A DNA stretch of 64,000 bases, from contig NW_027473362.1 of assembly GCF_050947335.1 (NCBI RefSeq), forward strand, positions 682,001-746,000, written 5' to 3'. Position 1 is the first letter of the stretch, and each line of letters starts with the position of its first letter. A program made the translations under genes and the position numbers. This stretch comes from Megachile rotundata (Eukaryota > Arthropoda > Insecta > Hymenoptera > Megachilidae). Below are positions 27,301 to 39,960 of the stretch, in pieces. The notes beneath the pieces are model-generated. The model was given only the letters and a program-made list of their open reading frames with translations. It was not told the DNA's origin and made no database searches.

Positions 27301-29325
27301 GTATGATTATGATTGTATGATTGTGATTGTATGATTGCGATTGTATGATTGTGATTGTATGATTATGATTGTATTTTTGTGATTGCATGATTGTGATTGT
27401 ATGATTGTGATTGTATGATTGTGATTGTATGATTGTGATTGTATGATTGTGATTGTATGATTGTGATTGTATGATTGTGATTGTATGATTGTGATTGTAT
27501 GATTGTGATTGTATGATTGTGATTGCATGATTGTGATTGTATGATTGTGATTGTCTGATTGTGGTTGTGCGATTGTGATTGTACGATTGTGATTGTACGA
27601 TTGTGATTGTACGATTGTGATTGTATGATTATGATTGTATGACTGTGATTGTATGATTATGATTGTATGATTGTGATTGTATGATTGTGATTGTATGATT
27701 GCGATTGTATGATTGTGATTGTATGATTGCGATTGTATGATTGTGATTGTATGATTGTGATGTATGATTGTAATTGTATGATTATGATTGTATGATTGTG
27801 ATTGTATGATTGAGGTTGTATGATTGAGATTGTATGAATGTGATTGTATGCTTATGATTGTATGATTGTGATTGTATGATTGTGATTGCATGATTTTGAA
27901 TGTATGATTGTGATTGTATGATTGTGATTGCATGATTGTGATTGTATGGTTGTGATTGTATGATTGTGATTGTATGATTGTGATAGTATGATTGTGATTG
28001 TATGATTGTGATTGTATGATTGTGATTGTATGATTATGATTGTATGATTGTGATTGTATGATTGTATTTGGGAGATTGTATTTGGGAGATTGTATTTGGG
28101 AGATTGTAATTGTATGATTGCGATTGTATGATTGTGATTGTATGATTGCGATTGTATGAATTCGATTGTATGATTGTGATTGTATGATTGTGATTGTATG
28201 ATTGTGATTGTATGATTGTGATTGTATGATTGTATTTGGGAGATTGTATTTGGGAGATTGTAATTGTATGATTGCCATTGTATGATTGTGATTGTATGAT
28301 TGCGATTGTATGATTGTGATTGTATGATTGTGATGTATGATTGTAATTGTATGATTATGATTGTATGATTGTGATTGTATGATTGAGATTGTATGATTGA
28401 GATTGTATGATTGTGATTGTATGCTTGCGATTGTATGATTGTGATTGTATGATTGTGATTGTATGATTGTGATTGTATGATTGTGATTGTATGATTGCGA
28501 TTGTATGATTGTGATTGTATGATTGTGATTGTATGATTGTAATTGTATGATTATGATTGTATGATTGTGATTGTATAATTGAGATTGTATGATTGAGATT
28601 GTATGAATGTGATTGTGTACTTGCGATTGTATGATTGTGATTGTATGATTGTAATTGTATGATTGTGATTGTATGATTGTGATTGTATGATTATGATTGT
28701 ATGATTGTGATTGTATGATTGTGATTGTATGATTGTGATTGTATGATTGTGATTGTATGATTGTGATTGTATGATTGTGATTTTATGATTGTGATTGTAT
28801 GATTGTGATTGTATGATTGTGATTGTATGATTGTGATTGTATGATTGTGATTGTATGATTGTGATTGTATGATTGTGATTGTATGATTGTATTTGGGAGA
28901 TTGTATTTGGGAGATTGTAATTGTATGATTGCGATTGTATGATTGTGATTGTATGATTGTGATGTATGATTGTAATTGCATGATTATGATTGTATGATTG
29001 TGATTGTATGATTATGATTGTATGATTGTGATTGTATGATTGCGATTGTATGATTGTGATTGTATGATTATGATTGTATTTTTGTGATTGCATGATTGTG
29101 ATTGTATGATTGTGATTGTATGATTGTGATTGTATGATTGTGATTGTATGATTGTGATTGTATGATTGTGATTGTATGATTGTGATTGTATGATTGTGAT
29201 TGTATGATTGTGATTGTATGATTGTGATTGTATGATTGTGATTGTATGATTGTGATTGTATGATTGTGATTGTATGATTGTGATTGTATGATTGTGATTG
29301 TATGATTGTGATTGTATGATTGTAT
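24368..29325 (+). repeat. 4.6-kb block, copy 2, with a 1.1-kb insertion
   Basis: It matches copy 1 at 24.37-26.89 kb (offsets 4,597-4,569) and again at 28.02-29.33 kb (offset 5,702, then 5,674). Rare shared markers are the GAGGTTG unit (20751/25390), the TTTTGGTG unit (21001/25640), a GATTTTATTTGGG variant (22231/26800) and a TGTATAATTGAG unit (near 22872/28574). The intervening 26.89-28.02 kb has no counterpart in copy 1. No gene is present. Confidence 0.86.
26890..28020 (+). repeat. Insertion inside the 4.6-kb block (about 1.13 kb of satellite)
   Basis: The offset to copy 1 jumps from 4,569 to 5,702 across this stretch, so about 1,133 bases are extra. The insert is also satellite: it contains three CpG cassettes within 650 bases (26908, 27216, 27552), GAGATTG units, the TTTTGAAAG variant and a GAGGTTG unit. 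It resembles a mosaic of neighbouring modules and has no feature of a mobile element. Confidence 0.75.
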
Positions 29326-31700
29326 TTGGGAGATTGTATTTGGGAGATTGTAATTGTATGATTGCGATTGTATGGTTGTGATTGTATGATTGTGATGTAT
29401 GATTGTAATTGTATGATTATGATTGTATGATTGCGTTTGTATGATTGAGATTGTATGATTGAGATTGTATGATTGTGATTGTATGCTTGCGATTGTATGA
29501 TTATGATTGTATGATTGTGATTGTATGATTGTGATTGTATGATTGTGATTGCATGATTGTGATTGTATGATTGTGATTGCATGATTGTGATTTTATGATT
29601 GTGATTGCATGATTGTGATTGTATGATTGTGATTGCATGATTTTGAATGTATGATTGTAATTGTATGATTGTGATTGTATGATTGTGATTGTATGATTGT
29701 GATTGTATGATTGTGATTGTATGATTGTGATTGTATGATTGTGATTGTATGATTGTATTTGGGAGATTGTATTTGGGAGATTGTATTTGGGAGATTGTAA
29801 TTGTATGATTGCGATTGTATGATTGTGATTGTATGATTGTGATGTATGATTGTAATTGTATGATTATGATTGTATGATTGCGTTTGTATGATTGAGATTG
29901 TATGATTGAGATTGTATGATTGTGATTGTATGCTTGCGATTGTATGATTATGATTGTATGATTGTGATTGTATGATTGTGATTGCATGATTGTGATTGTA
30001 TGATTGTGATTGCATGATTGTGATTTTATGATTGTGATTGCATGATTGTGATTGTATGATTGTGATTGCATGATTTTGAATGTATGATTGTGATTGCATG
30101 ATTGTGATTGTATGATTGTGATTGTATGATTGTGATTGTATGATTGTATTTGGGAGATTGTATTTGGGAGATTGTATTTGGGAGATTGTAATTGTATGAT
30201 TGCGATTGTATGATTGTGATTGTATGATTGCGATTGTATGATTTCGATTGTATGATTGCGATTGTATGATTGTGATGTATGATTGTAATTGTATGATTAT
30301 GATTGTATGATTGTGATTGTATGATTGAGATTGTATGATTGAGATTGTACGAATGTGATAGTATGCTTGCGATTGTATGATTGTGATTGTATGATTGTGA
30401 TTGTATGATTGTGATTGCATGATTTTGAATGTATGATTGTGATTGTATGATTGTGATTGCATGATTGTGATTGTATGGTTGTGATTGCATGATTTTGAAA
30501 GTATGATTGTGATTGTATGATTGTGATTGTATGATTGTGATTGTATGATTATGATTGTATGATTGTATTTGGGAGATTGTATTTGGGAGATTGTAATTGT
30601 ATGATTGCGATTGTATGATTGTGATTGTATGATTGTGATGTATGATTGTGATTGTATGATTGTGATTGTATGATTGTGATTGTATGATTGTGATTGTATG
30701 ATTGTGATTGTATGATTGTGATTGCATGATTGTGATTGTATGATTGTGATTGCATGATTTTGAATGTATAATTGTGATTGCATGATTGTGATTGTATGAT
30801 TGTGATTGTATGATTGCGATTGTATGATTGCGATTGTATGATTGTGATGTATGATTGTAATTGTATGATTATGATTGTATGATTGTGATTGTATGATTGT
30901 GATTGTCTGATTGTGGTTGTGCGATTGTGATTGTACGATTGTGATTGTACGATTGTGATTGTATGATTATGATTGTATGATTGTGATTGTATGATTATGA
31001 TTGTATGATTGTGATTGTATGATTGCGATTGTATGATTGTGATTGTATGATTATGATTGTATTTTTGTGATTGCATGGTTGTGATTGTATGATTGTGATT
31101 GTATGATTGTGATTGTATGATTGTGATTGTATGATTGTGATTGCATGATTGTGATTGTATGATTCTGATTTCATGATTTGAATGTATAATTGTGATTGCA
31201 TGATTGTGATTGTAGGATTGTGATTGTATGATTGTGATGTATGATTGTAATTGTATGATTATGATTGTATGATTGTGATAGTATGATTATGATTGTATGA
31301 TTGTGATTGTATGATTGCGATTGTATGATTATGATTGTATTTTTGTGATTGCATGATTGTGATTGTATGATTGTGATTGCATGATTGTGATTGTATGATT
31401 GTGATTGTCTGATTGTGGTTGTGCGATTGTGATTGTACGATAGTGATTGTACGATTGTGATTGTATGATTATGATTGTATGATTGTGATTGTATGATTAT
31501 GATTGTATGATTGTGATTGTATGATTGCGATTGTATGATTGTGATTGTATGATTATGATTGTATTTTTGTGATTGCATGATTGTGATTGTATGATTGTGA
31601 TTGCATGATTGTGATTGTATGATTGTGATTGCATGATTTTGAATGTATAATTGTGATTGCATGATTGTGATTGTATGATTGTGATTGTATGATTGTGATT
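29326..31700 (+). repeat. Block shared with 49.8-51.6 kb and 52.8-54.5 kb
   Basis: The unit with TTTCGATTG at 30241 has counterparts at 50381 and 53286. The following modules match at offsets of 20,140-20,155 to the second site, which itself matches the third at 2,905. Further shared points are the TTTGGG cluster near 30561/50715, a TGTGATGTATG site at 30841/50995 and the rare TGTAGGATTG variant at 31212/51367. A single lost T near 31175 (TCATGATTTGAATG) accounts for the one-base change of offset. Three CpG-bearing or CpG-adjacent tracts are present (30904, 31406). Confidence 0.82.
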
Positions 31701-33700
31701 GTATGATTGTAATTGGGAGATTGTATTTGGGAGATTGTATTTGGGAGATTGTAATTGTATGATTGCGATTGTATGATTGTGATTGTATGATTGCGATTGT
31801 ATGATTGCGATTGTATGATTGTGATTGTATGATTGTGATTGTATGATTGTGATTGCATGATTTTGAATGTATGATTGTGATTGTATGATTGTGATTGCAT
31901 GACTGTGATTCTATGGTTGTGATTGCATGATTTTGAAAGTATGATTGTGATTGTATGATTGCGATTGTATGATTGGGATTGTATGATTGTGATTGTATGA
32001 TTGTGATAGTGTGATTGTGATTGTATGATTGTGATTGTATAATTGTGATTGTATGATTGTGATTGTATGATTGTATTTGGGAGATTGTATTTGGGAGATT
32101 GTAATTGTATGATTGCGATTGTATGATTGTGATTGTATGATTGTGATGTATGATTGTAATTGTATGATTATGATTGTATGATTGTGATAGTATGATTGTG
32201 ATTGTACGATTGTGATTGTATGATTATGATTGTATGATTGTGATTGTATGATTATGATTGTATGATTGTGATTGTATGATTGCGATTGTATGACTGTGAT
32301 TGTATGGTTGTGATTGCATGATTTTGAAAGTATGATTGTGATTGTATGATTGCGATTGTATGATTGTGATTGTATGATTGTGATTGTATGATTGTGATAG
32401 TGTGATTGTGATTGTATGATTGTGATTGTATGATTGTGATAGTGTGATTGTGATTGTATGATTGTGATTGTATGATTGTGATTGTATGATTGTGATTGTA
32501 TGATTGTATTTGGGAGATTGTATTTGGGAGATTGTAATTGTATGATTGCGATTGTATGATTGTGATTGTATGATTGTGATTGTATGATTGTGATTGTATG
32601 ATTGTGATTGTATGATTGTGATTGTATGATTGTGATTGTATGATTGTGATTGCATGATTGTGATTGTATGATTGTGATTGCATGATTTTGAATGTATAAT
32701 TGTGATTGCATGATTGTGATTGTATGATTGTGATTGTATGATTGTATTTGGGAGATTGTATTTGGGAGATTGTATTTGGGAGATTGTAATTGTATGAATG
32801 CGATTGTATGATTGTGATTGTATGATTGCGATTGTATGATTGCGATTGTATGATTGTGATTGTATGATTGTGATTGTATGATTGTGATTGCATGATTTTG
32901 AATGTATGATTGTGATTGTATGATTGTGATTGCATGACTGTGATTGTATGGTTGTGATTGCATGATTTTGGAAGTATGATTGTGATTGTATGATTGCGAT
33001 TGTATGATTGTGATTGTATGATTGTGATTGTATGATTGTGATAGTGTGATTGTGATTGTATGATTGTGATTGTATGATTGTGATTGTATGATTGTGATTG
33101 TATGATTGCATTTGGGAGATTGTATTTGGGAGATTGTAATTGTATGATTGCGATTGTATGATTGTGATTGTATGATTGTGATGTATGATTTTAATTGTAT
33201 GATTATGATTGTATGATTGTGATAGTATGATTATGATTGTATGATTGTGATTGTATGATTGCGATTGTATGATTGTGATTGTATGATTGTGATTGTATGA
33301 TTGTGATTGTATGATTGTGATTGTATGATTGTGATTGCATGATTGTGATTGTATGATTGTGATTGCGTGATTGTGATTGTATGATTGTGATTGTATGATT
33401 GTGATTGTATGATTGTGATTGTATGATTGTGATTGTATGATTGTGATTGTATGATTGTGATTGTATGATTGTGATTGCATGATTGTGATTGTATGATTGT
33501 GATTGTCTGATTGTGGTTGTGCGATTGTGATTGTACGATTGTGATTGTACGATTGTGATTGTATGATTATGATTGTATGATTGTGATTGCATGATTGTGA
33601 TTGTATGGTTGTGATTGCATGATTTTGAAAGTATGATTGTGATTGTATGATTGTGATTGTATGATTGTGATTGTATGATTGTGATTGTATGATTGTGATT
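31701..33700 (+). repeat. Block shared with 55.7-57.0 kb at 23,968-base offset
   Basis: The rare GATTGGGATT variant at 31971 recurs at 55939 and 60061, and TGACTGTGAT at 32291 recurs at 56259; both first offsets are exactly 23,968. By the GCATTTGGG unit (33109 and 56811) the offset is 23,702, so 266 bases (19 units) were lost from the distal copy. A variant reading GTGATAGTGTG, not seen to the left, becomes common from about 32.0 kb. No gene is present. Confidence 0.82.
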
Positions 33701-36700
33701 GTATGATTGTGATAGTATGATTATGATTGTATGATTGTGATTGTATGATTGTGATATATGATTGTAATTGTATGATTATGATTGTATGATTGCGTTTGTA
33801 TGATTGAGATTGTATGATTGAGATTGTATGATTGTGATTGTATGCTTGCGATTGTATGATTGTGATTGTATGATTGTGATTGTATGATTGTGATTGTATG
33901 ATTGTGATTGTATGATTGTGATTGTATGATTGTGATTGTATGATTGTGATTGTATGATTGTGATTGTATGATTGTGATTGCATGATTGTGATTGTATGAT
34001 TGTGATTGCATGATTTTGAATGTATAATTGTGATTGCATGATTGTGATTGTATGATTGTGATTGTATGATTGTGATTGTATGATTGTATTTGGGAGATTG
34101 TATTTGGGAGATTGTATTTGGGAGATTGTAATTGTATGATTGCGATTGTATGATTGTGATTGTATGATTGCGATTGTATGATTGCGATTGTATGATTGTG
34201 ATTGTATGATTGTGATTGTATGATTGTGATTGCATGATTTTGAATGTATGATTGTGATTGTATGATTGAGATTGCATGACTGTGATTGTATGGTTGTGAT
34301 TGCATGATTTTGAATGTATGATTGTGATTGTATGATTGCGATTGTATGATTGTGATTGTATGATTGTGATTGTATGATTGTGATAGTGTGATTGTGATTG
34401 TATGATTGTGATTGTATGATTGTGATTGTATGATTGTGATTGTATGATTGTATTTGGGAGATTGTGTTTGGGAGATTGTAATTGTATGATTGCGATTGTA
34501 TGATTCTGATTGTATGATTGTGATGTATGATTGTAATTGTATGATTATGATTGTATGATTGTGATAGTATGATTATGATTGTATGATTGTGATTGTATGA
34601 TTGCGATTGTATGATTGTGATTGTATGATTATGATTGTATTTTTGTGATTGCATGATTGTGATTGTATGATTGTGATTGTATGATTGTGATTGTATGATT
34701 GTGATTGTATGATTGTGATTGCATGATTGTGATTGTATGATTGTGATTGTGTGATTGTGATTGTATGATTGTGATTGTATGATTGTGATTGTATGATTGT
34801 GATTGCATGATTGTGATTGTATGATTGTGATTGTGTGATTGTGATTGTATGATTGTGATTGTATGATTGTGATTGTATGATTGTGATTGTATGATTGTGA
34901 TTGTATGATTGTGATTGTATGATTGTGATTGTATGATTGTGATTGCATGATTGTGATTGTATGATTGTGATTGTCTGATTGTGGTTGTGCGATTGTGATT
35001 GTACGATTGTGATTGTACGATTGTGATTGTATGATTATGATTGTATGATTGTGATTGCATGATTGTGATTGTATGGTTGTGATTGCATGATTTTGAAAGT
35101 ATGATTGTGATTGTATGATTGTGATTGTATGATTGTGATTGTATGATTGTGATAGTATGATTACGATTGTATGATTGTGATTGTATGATTGCAATTGTAT
35201 GATTGTGATTGTATGATTATGATTGTATTTTTGTGATTGCATGATTGTGATTGTATGATTGTGATTGTATGATTGTGATTGCATGATTGTGATTGTATGA
35301 TTGTGATTGTCTGATTGTGGTTGTGCGATTGTGATTGTACGATTGTGATTGTACGATTGTGATTGTATGATTATGATTGTATGATTGTGATTGTATGATT
35401 ATGATTGTATGATTGTGATAGTATGATTATGATTGTATGATTGTGATTGTATGATTGCGATTGTACGATTGTGATTGTATGATTATGATTGTATGATTGT
35501 GATTGTATGATTATGATTGTATGACTGTGATTGTATGATTGCGATTGTATGATTGTGATTGTATGATTATGATTGTATGACTGTGATTGCACGATTGTGA
35601 TTGTATGATTGTGATTGTATGATTGTGATTGTATGATTGTGATATATGATTGTAATTGTATGATTATGATTGTATGATTGCGTTTGTATGATTGAGATTG
35701 TATGATTGAGATTGTATGATTGTGATTGTATGCTTGCGATTGTATGATTGTGATTGTATGATTGTGATTGTATGATTGTGATTGTATGATTGTGATTGTA
35801 TGATTGTGATTGTATGATTGTGATTGTATGATTGTGATTGCATGATTGTGATTGTATGATTGTGATTGCATGATTTTGAATGTATAATTGTGATTGCATG
35901 ATTGTGATTGTATGATTGTGATTGTATGATTGTGATTGTATGATTGTATTTGGGAGATTGTATTTGGGAGATTGTATTTGGGAGATTGTAATTGTATGAT
36001 TGCGATTGTATGATTGTGATTGTATGATTGCGATTGTATGATTGCGATTGTATGATTGTGATTGTATGATTGTGATTGTATGATTGTGATTGCATGATTT
36101 TGAATGTATGATTGTGATTGTATGATTGCGATTGTATGATTGTGATTGTATGATTGTGATTGTATGATTGTGATAGTGTGATTGTGATTGTATGATTGTG
36201 ATTGTATGATTGTGATTGTATGATTGTGATTGTATGATTGTATTTGGGAGATTGTGTTTGGGAGATTGTAATTGTATGATTGCGATTGTATGATTCTGAT
36301 TGTATGATTGTGATGTATGATTGTAATTGTATGATTATGATTGTATGATTGTGATAGTATGATTATGATTGTATGATTGTGATTGTATGATTGCGATTGT
36401 ATGATTGTGATTGTATGATTATGATTGTATTTTTGTGATTGCATGATTGTGATTGTATGATTGTGATTGTATGATTGTGATTGCATGATTGTGATTGTAT
36501 GATTGTGATTGTCTGATTGTGGTTGTGCGATTGTGATTGTACGATTGTGATTGTACGATTGTGATTGTACGATTGTGATTGTATGATTATGATTGTATGA
36601 TTGTGATTGTATGATTATGGTTGTATGATTGTGATTGTATGATTGCGATTGTATGATTGTGATTGTATGATTATGATTGTATTTTTGTGATTGCATGATT

Positions 36701-37695
36701 GTGATTGTATGATTGTGATTGTATGATTGTGATTGTATGATTGTGATTGTATGATTGTGATTGTATGATTGTGATTGTATGATTGTGATTGTATGATTGT
36801 GATTGTATGATTGTGATATATGATTGTAATTGTATGATTATGATTGTATGATTGCGTTTGTATGATTGAGATTGTATGATTGAGATTGTATGATTGTGAT
36901 TGTATGCTTGCGATTGTATGATTGTGATTGTATGATTGTGATTGTATGATTGTGATTGTATGATTGTGATTGTATGATTGTGATTGTATGATTGTGATTG
37001 TATGATTGTGATTGTATGATTGTGATTGTATGATTGTGATTGTATGATTGTGATGGTATGATTGTGATTGTATGATTGTGATTGTATGATTGTGATTGTA
37101 TGATTGTGATTGCATGATTGTGATTGTATGATTGTGATTGCATGATTTTGAATGTATAATTGTGATTGCATGATTGTGATTGTATGATTGTGATTGTATG
37201 ATTGTGATTGTATGATTGTATTTGGGAGATTGTATTTGGGAGATTGTATTTGGGAGATTGTAATTGTATGATTGCGATTGTATGATTGTGATTGTATGAT
37301 TGCGATTGTATGATTGCGATTGTATGATTGTGATTGTATGATTGTGATTGTATGATTGTGATTGCATGATTTTGAATGTATGATTGTGATTGTATGATTG
37401 TGATTGCATGACTGTGATTGTATGGTTGTGATTGCATGATTTTGAAAGTATGATTGTGATTGTATGATTGCGATTGTATGATTGTGATTGTATGATTGTG
37501 ATTGTATGATTGTGATTGTATGATTATGATTGTATGATTGTGATTGTATGATTATGATTGTATGATTGTGATTGTATGATTGCGATTGTATGACTGTGAT
37601 TGTATGGTTGTGATTGCATGATTTTGAAAGTATGATTGTGATTGTATGATTGCGATTGTATGATTGTGATTGTATGATTGTGATTGTATGATTGT
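33701..37695 (+). repeat. Mosaic region with an approximately 1.8-kb duplication
   Basis: From 34021 to about 34260 the sequence is repeated base for base at 35881-36120 (offset 1,860). After a 70-base (five-unit) loss the match continues at 1,790 (GTGATAGTGTG at 34381/36171; the rare GTGTTTGGG unit at about 34461/36251). CpG cassettes lie at 34972, 35308 and 36510. A GTGATATATG unit, a form absent from the left of the window, first appears at 33753 and recurs at 35642 and 36815. No gene is present. Confidence 0.82.
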
Positions 37696-39960
37696 GATAG
37701 TGTGATTGTGATTGTATGATTGTGATTGTATGATTGTGATTGTATGATTGTATTTGGGAGATTGTATTTGGGAGATTGTAATTGTATGATTGCGATTGTA
37801 TGATTGTGATTGTATGATTGTGATTGTATGATTGTGATTGTATGATTGTGATTGTATGATTGTGATTGTATGATTGTGATTGTATGATTGTGATTGCATG
37901 ATTGTGATTGTATGATTGTGATTGCATGATTCTGAATGTATAATTGTGATTGCATGATTGTGGTTGTGCGATTGTGATTGTACGATTGTGATTGTACGAT
38001 TGTGATTGTATGATTATGATTGTATGATTGTGATTGTATGATTATGGTTGTATGATTGTGATTGTATGATTGCGATTGTATGATTGTGATTGTATGATTA
38101 TGATTGTATTTTTGTGATTGCATGATTGTGATTGTATGATTGTGATTGTATGATTGTGATTGTATGATTGTGATTGTATGATTGTGATATATGATTGTAA
38201 TTGTATGATTATGATTGTATGATTGCGTTTGTATGATTGATATTGTATGATTGAGATTGTATGATTGTGATTGTATGATTGTGATTGTATGATTGTGATT
38301 GTATGATTGTGATTGTATGATTGTGATTGCATGATTGTGATTGTATGATTGTGATTGCATGATTTTGAATGTATAATTGTGATTGCATGATTGTGATTGT
38401 ATGATTGTGATTGTATGATTGTGATTGTATGATTGTATTTGGGAGATTGTATTTGGGAGATTGTATTTGGGAGATTGTAATTGTATGATTGCGATTGTAT
38501 GATTGTGATTGTATGATTGCGATTGTATGATTGCGATTATATGATTGTGATTGTATGATTGTGATTGTATGATTGTGATTGCATGATTTTGAATGTATGA
38601 TTGTGATTGTATGATTGTGATTGCATGACTGTGATTGTATGGTTGTGATTGCATGATTTTGAAAGTATGATTGTGATTGTATGATTGCGATTGTATGATT
38701 GTGATTGTATGATTGTGATTGTATGATTGTGATAGTGTGATTGTGATTGTATGATTGTGATTGTATGATTGTGATTGTATGATTGTGATTGTATGATTGC
38801 ATTTGGGAGATTGTATTTGGGAGATTGTAATTGTATGATTGCGATTGTATGATTGTGATTGTATGATTGTGATGTATGATTGTAATTGTATGATTATGAT
38901 TGTATGATTGTGATAGTATGATTATGATTGTATGATTGTGATTGTATGATTGCGATTGTATGATTGTGATTGTATGATTGTGATTGTGTGATTGTGATTG
39001 TATGATTGTGATTGTATGATTGTGATTGTATGATTGTGATTGTATGATTGTGATTGTATGATTGTGATTGCATGATTGTGATTGTATGATTGTGATTGTC
39101 TGATTGTGGTTGTGCGATTGTGATTGTACGATTGTGATTGTACGATTGTGATTGGATGATTATGATTGTATGATTGTGATTGTATGATTGTGATTGTATG
39201 ATTGTGATATATGATTGTAATTGTATGATTATGATTGTATGATTGCGTTTGTATGATTGAGATTGTATGATTGAGATTGTATGATTGTGATTGTATGCTT
39301 GCGATTGTATGATTGTGATTGTATGATTGTGATTGTATGATTGTGATTGTATGATTGTGATTGTATGATTGTGATTGTATGATTGTGATTGTATGATTGT
39401 GATTGTATGATTGTGATTGCATGATTGTGATTGTATGATTGTGATTGCATGATTTTGAATGTATAATTGTGATTGCATGATTGTGATTGTATGATTGTGA
39501 TTGTATGATTGTATTTGGGAGATTGTATTTGGGAGATTGTAATTGTATGATTGCGATTGTATGATTGTGATTGTATGATTGTGATTGTATGATTGTGATT
39601 GCATGATTGTGATTGTATGATTGTGATTGCATGATTTTGAATGTATAATTGTGATTGCATGATTGTGATTGTATGATTGTGATTGTATGATTGTGATTGT
39701 ATGATTGTATTTGGGAGATTGTATTTGGGAGATTGTATTTGGGAGATTGTAATTGTATGATTGCGATTGTATGATTGTGATTGTATGATTGCGATTGTAT
39801 GATTGCGATTGTATGATTGTGATTGTATGATTGAGATTGCATGACTGTGATTGTATGGTTGTGATTGCATGATTTTGAATGTATGATTGTGATTGTATGA
39901 TTGCGATTGTATGATTGTGATTGTATGATTGTGATTGTATGATTGTGATTGTATGATTGT
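37696..39960 (+). repeat. 2,265-bp tandem higher-order repeat, copy 1
   Basis: This block and the next are a clean head-to-tail pair. Markers at exactly 2,265 offset include a TTCTGAATG variant (37931/40196), TGCGATTATATG (38533/40798), the CpG cassette (39097/41362), the rare TGGATGATTATG unit (39150/41415) and TGCGAT (39903/42168). The block starts and ends at a GATAG unit (37696, 39961). At its right end one 14-base unit differs between copies. Confidence 0.92.

Noticed and set aside
26890..28020. Transposable element inside the array
   Set aside because: The inserted DNA is satellite itself; no terminal inverted repeats, target-site duplication, poly-A tail or transposase/reverse-transcriptase sequence was seen.
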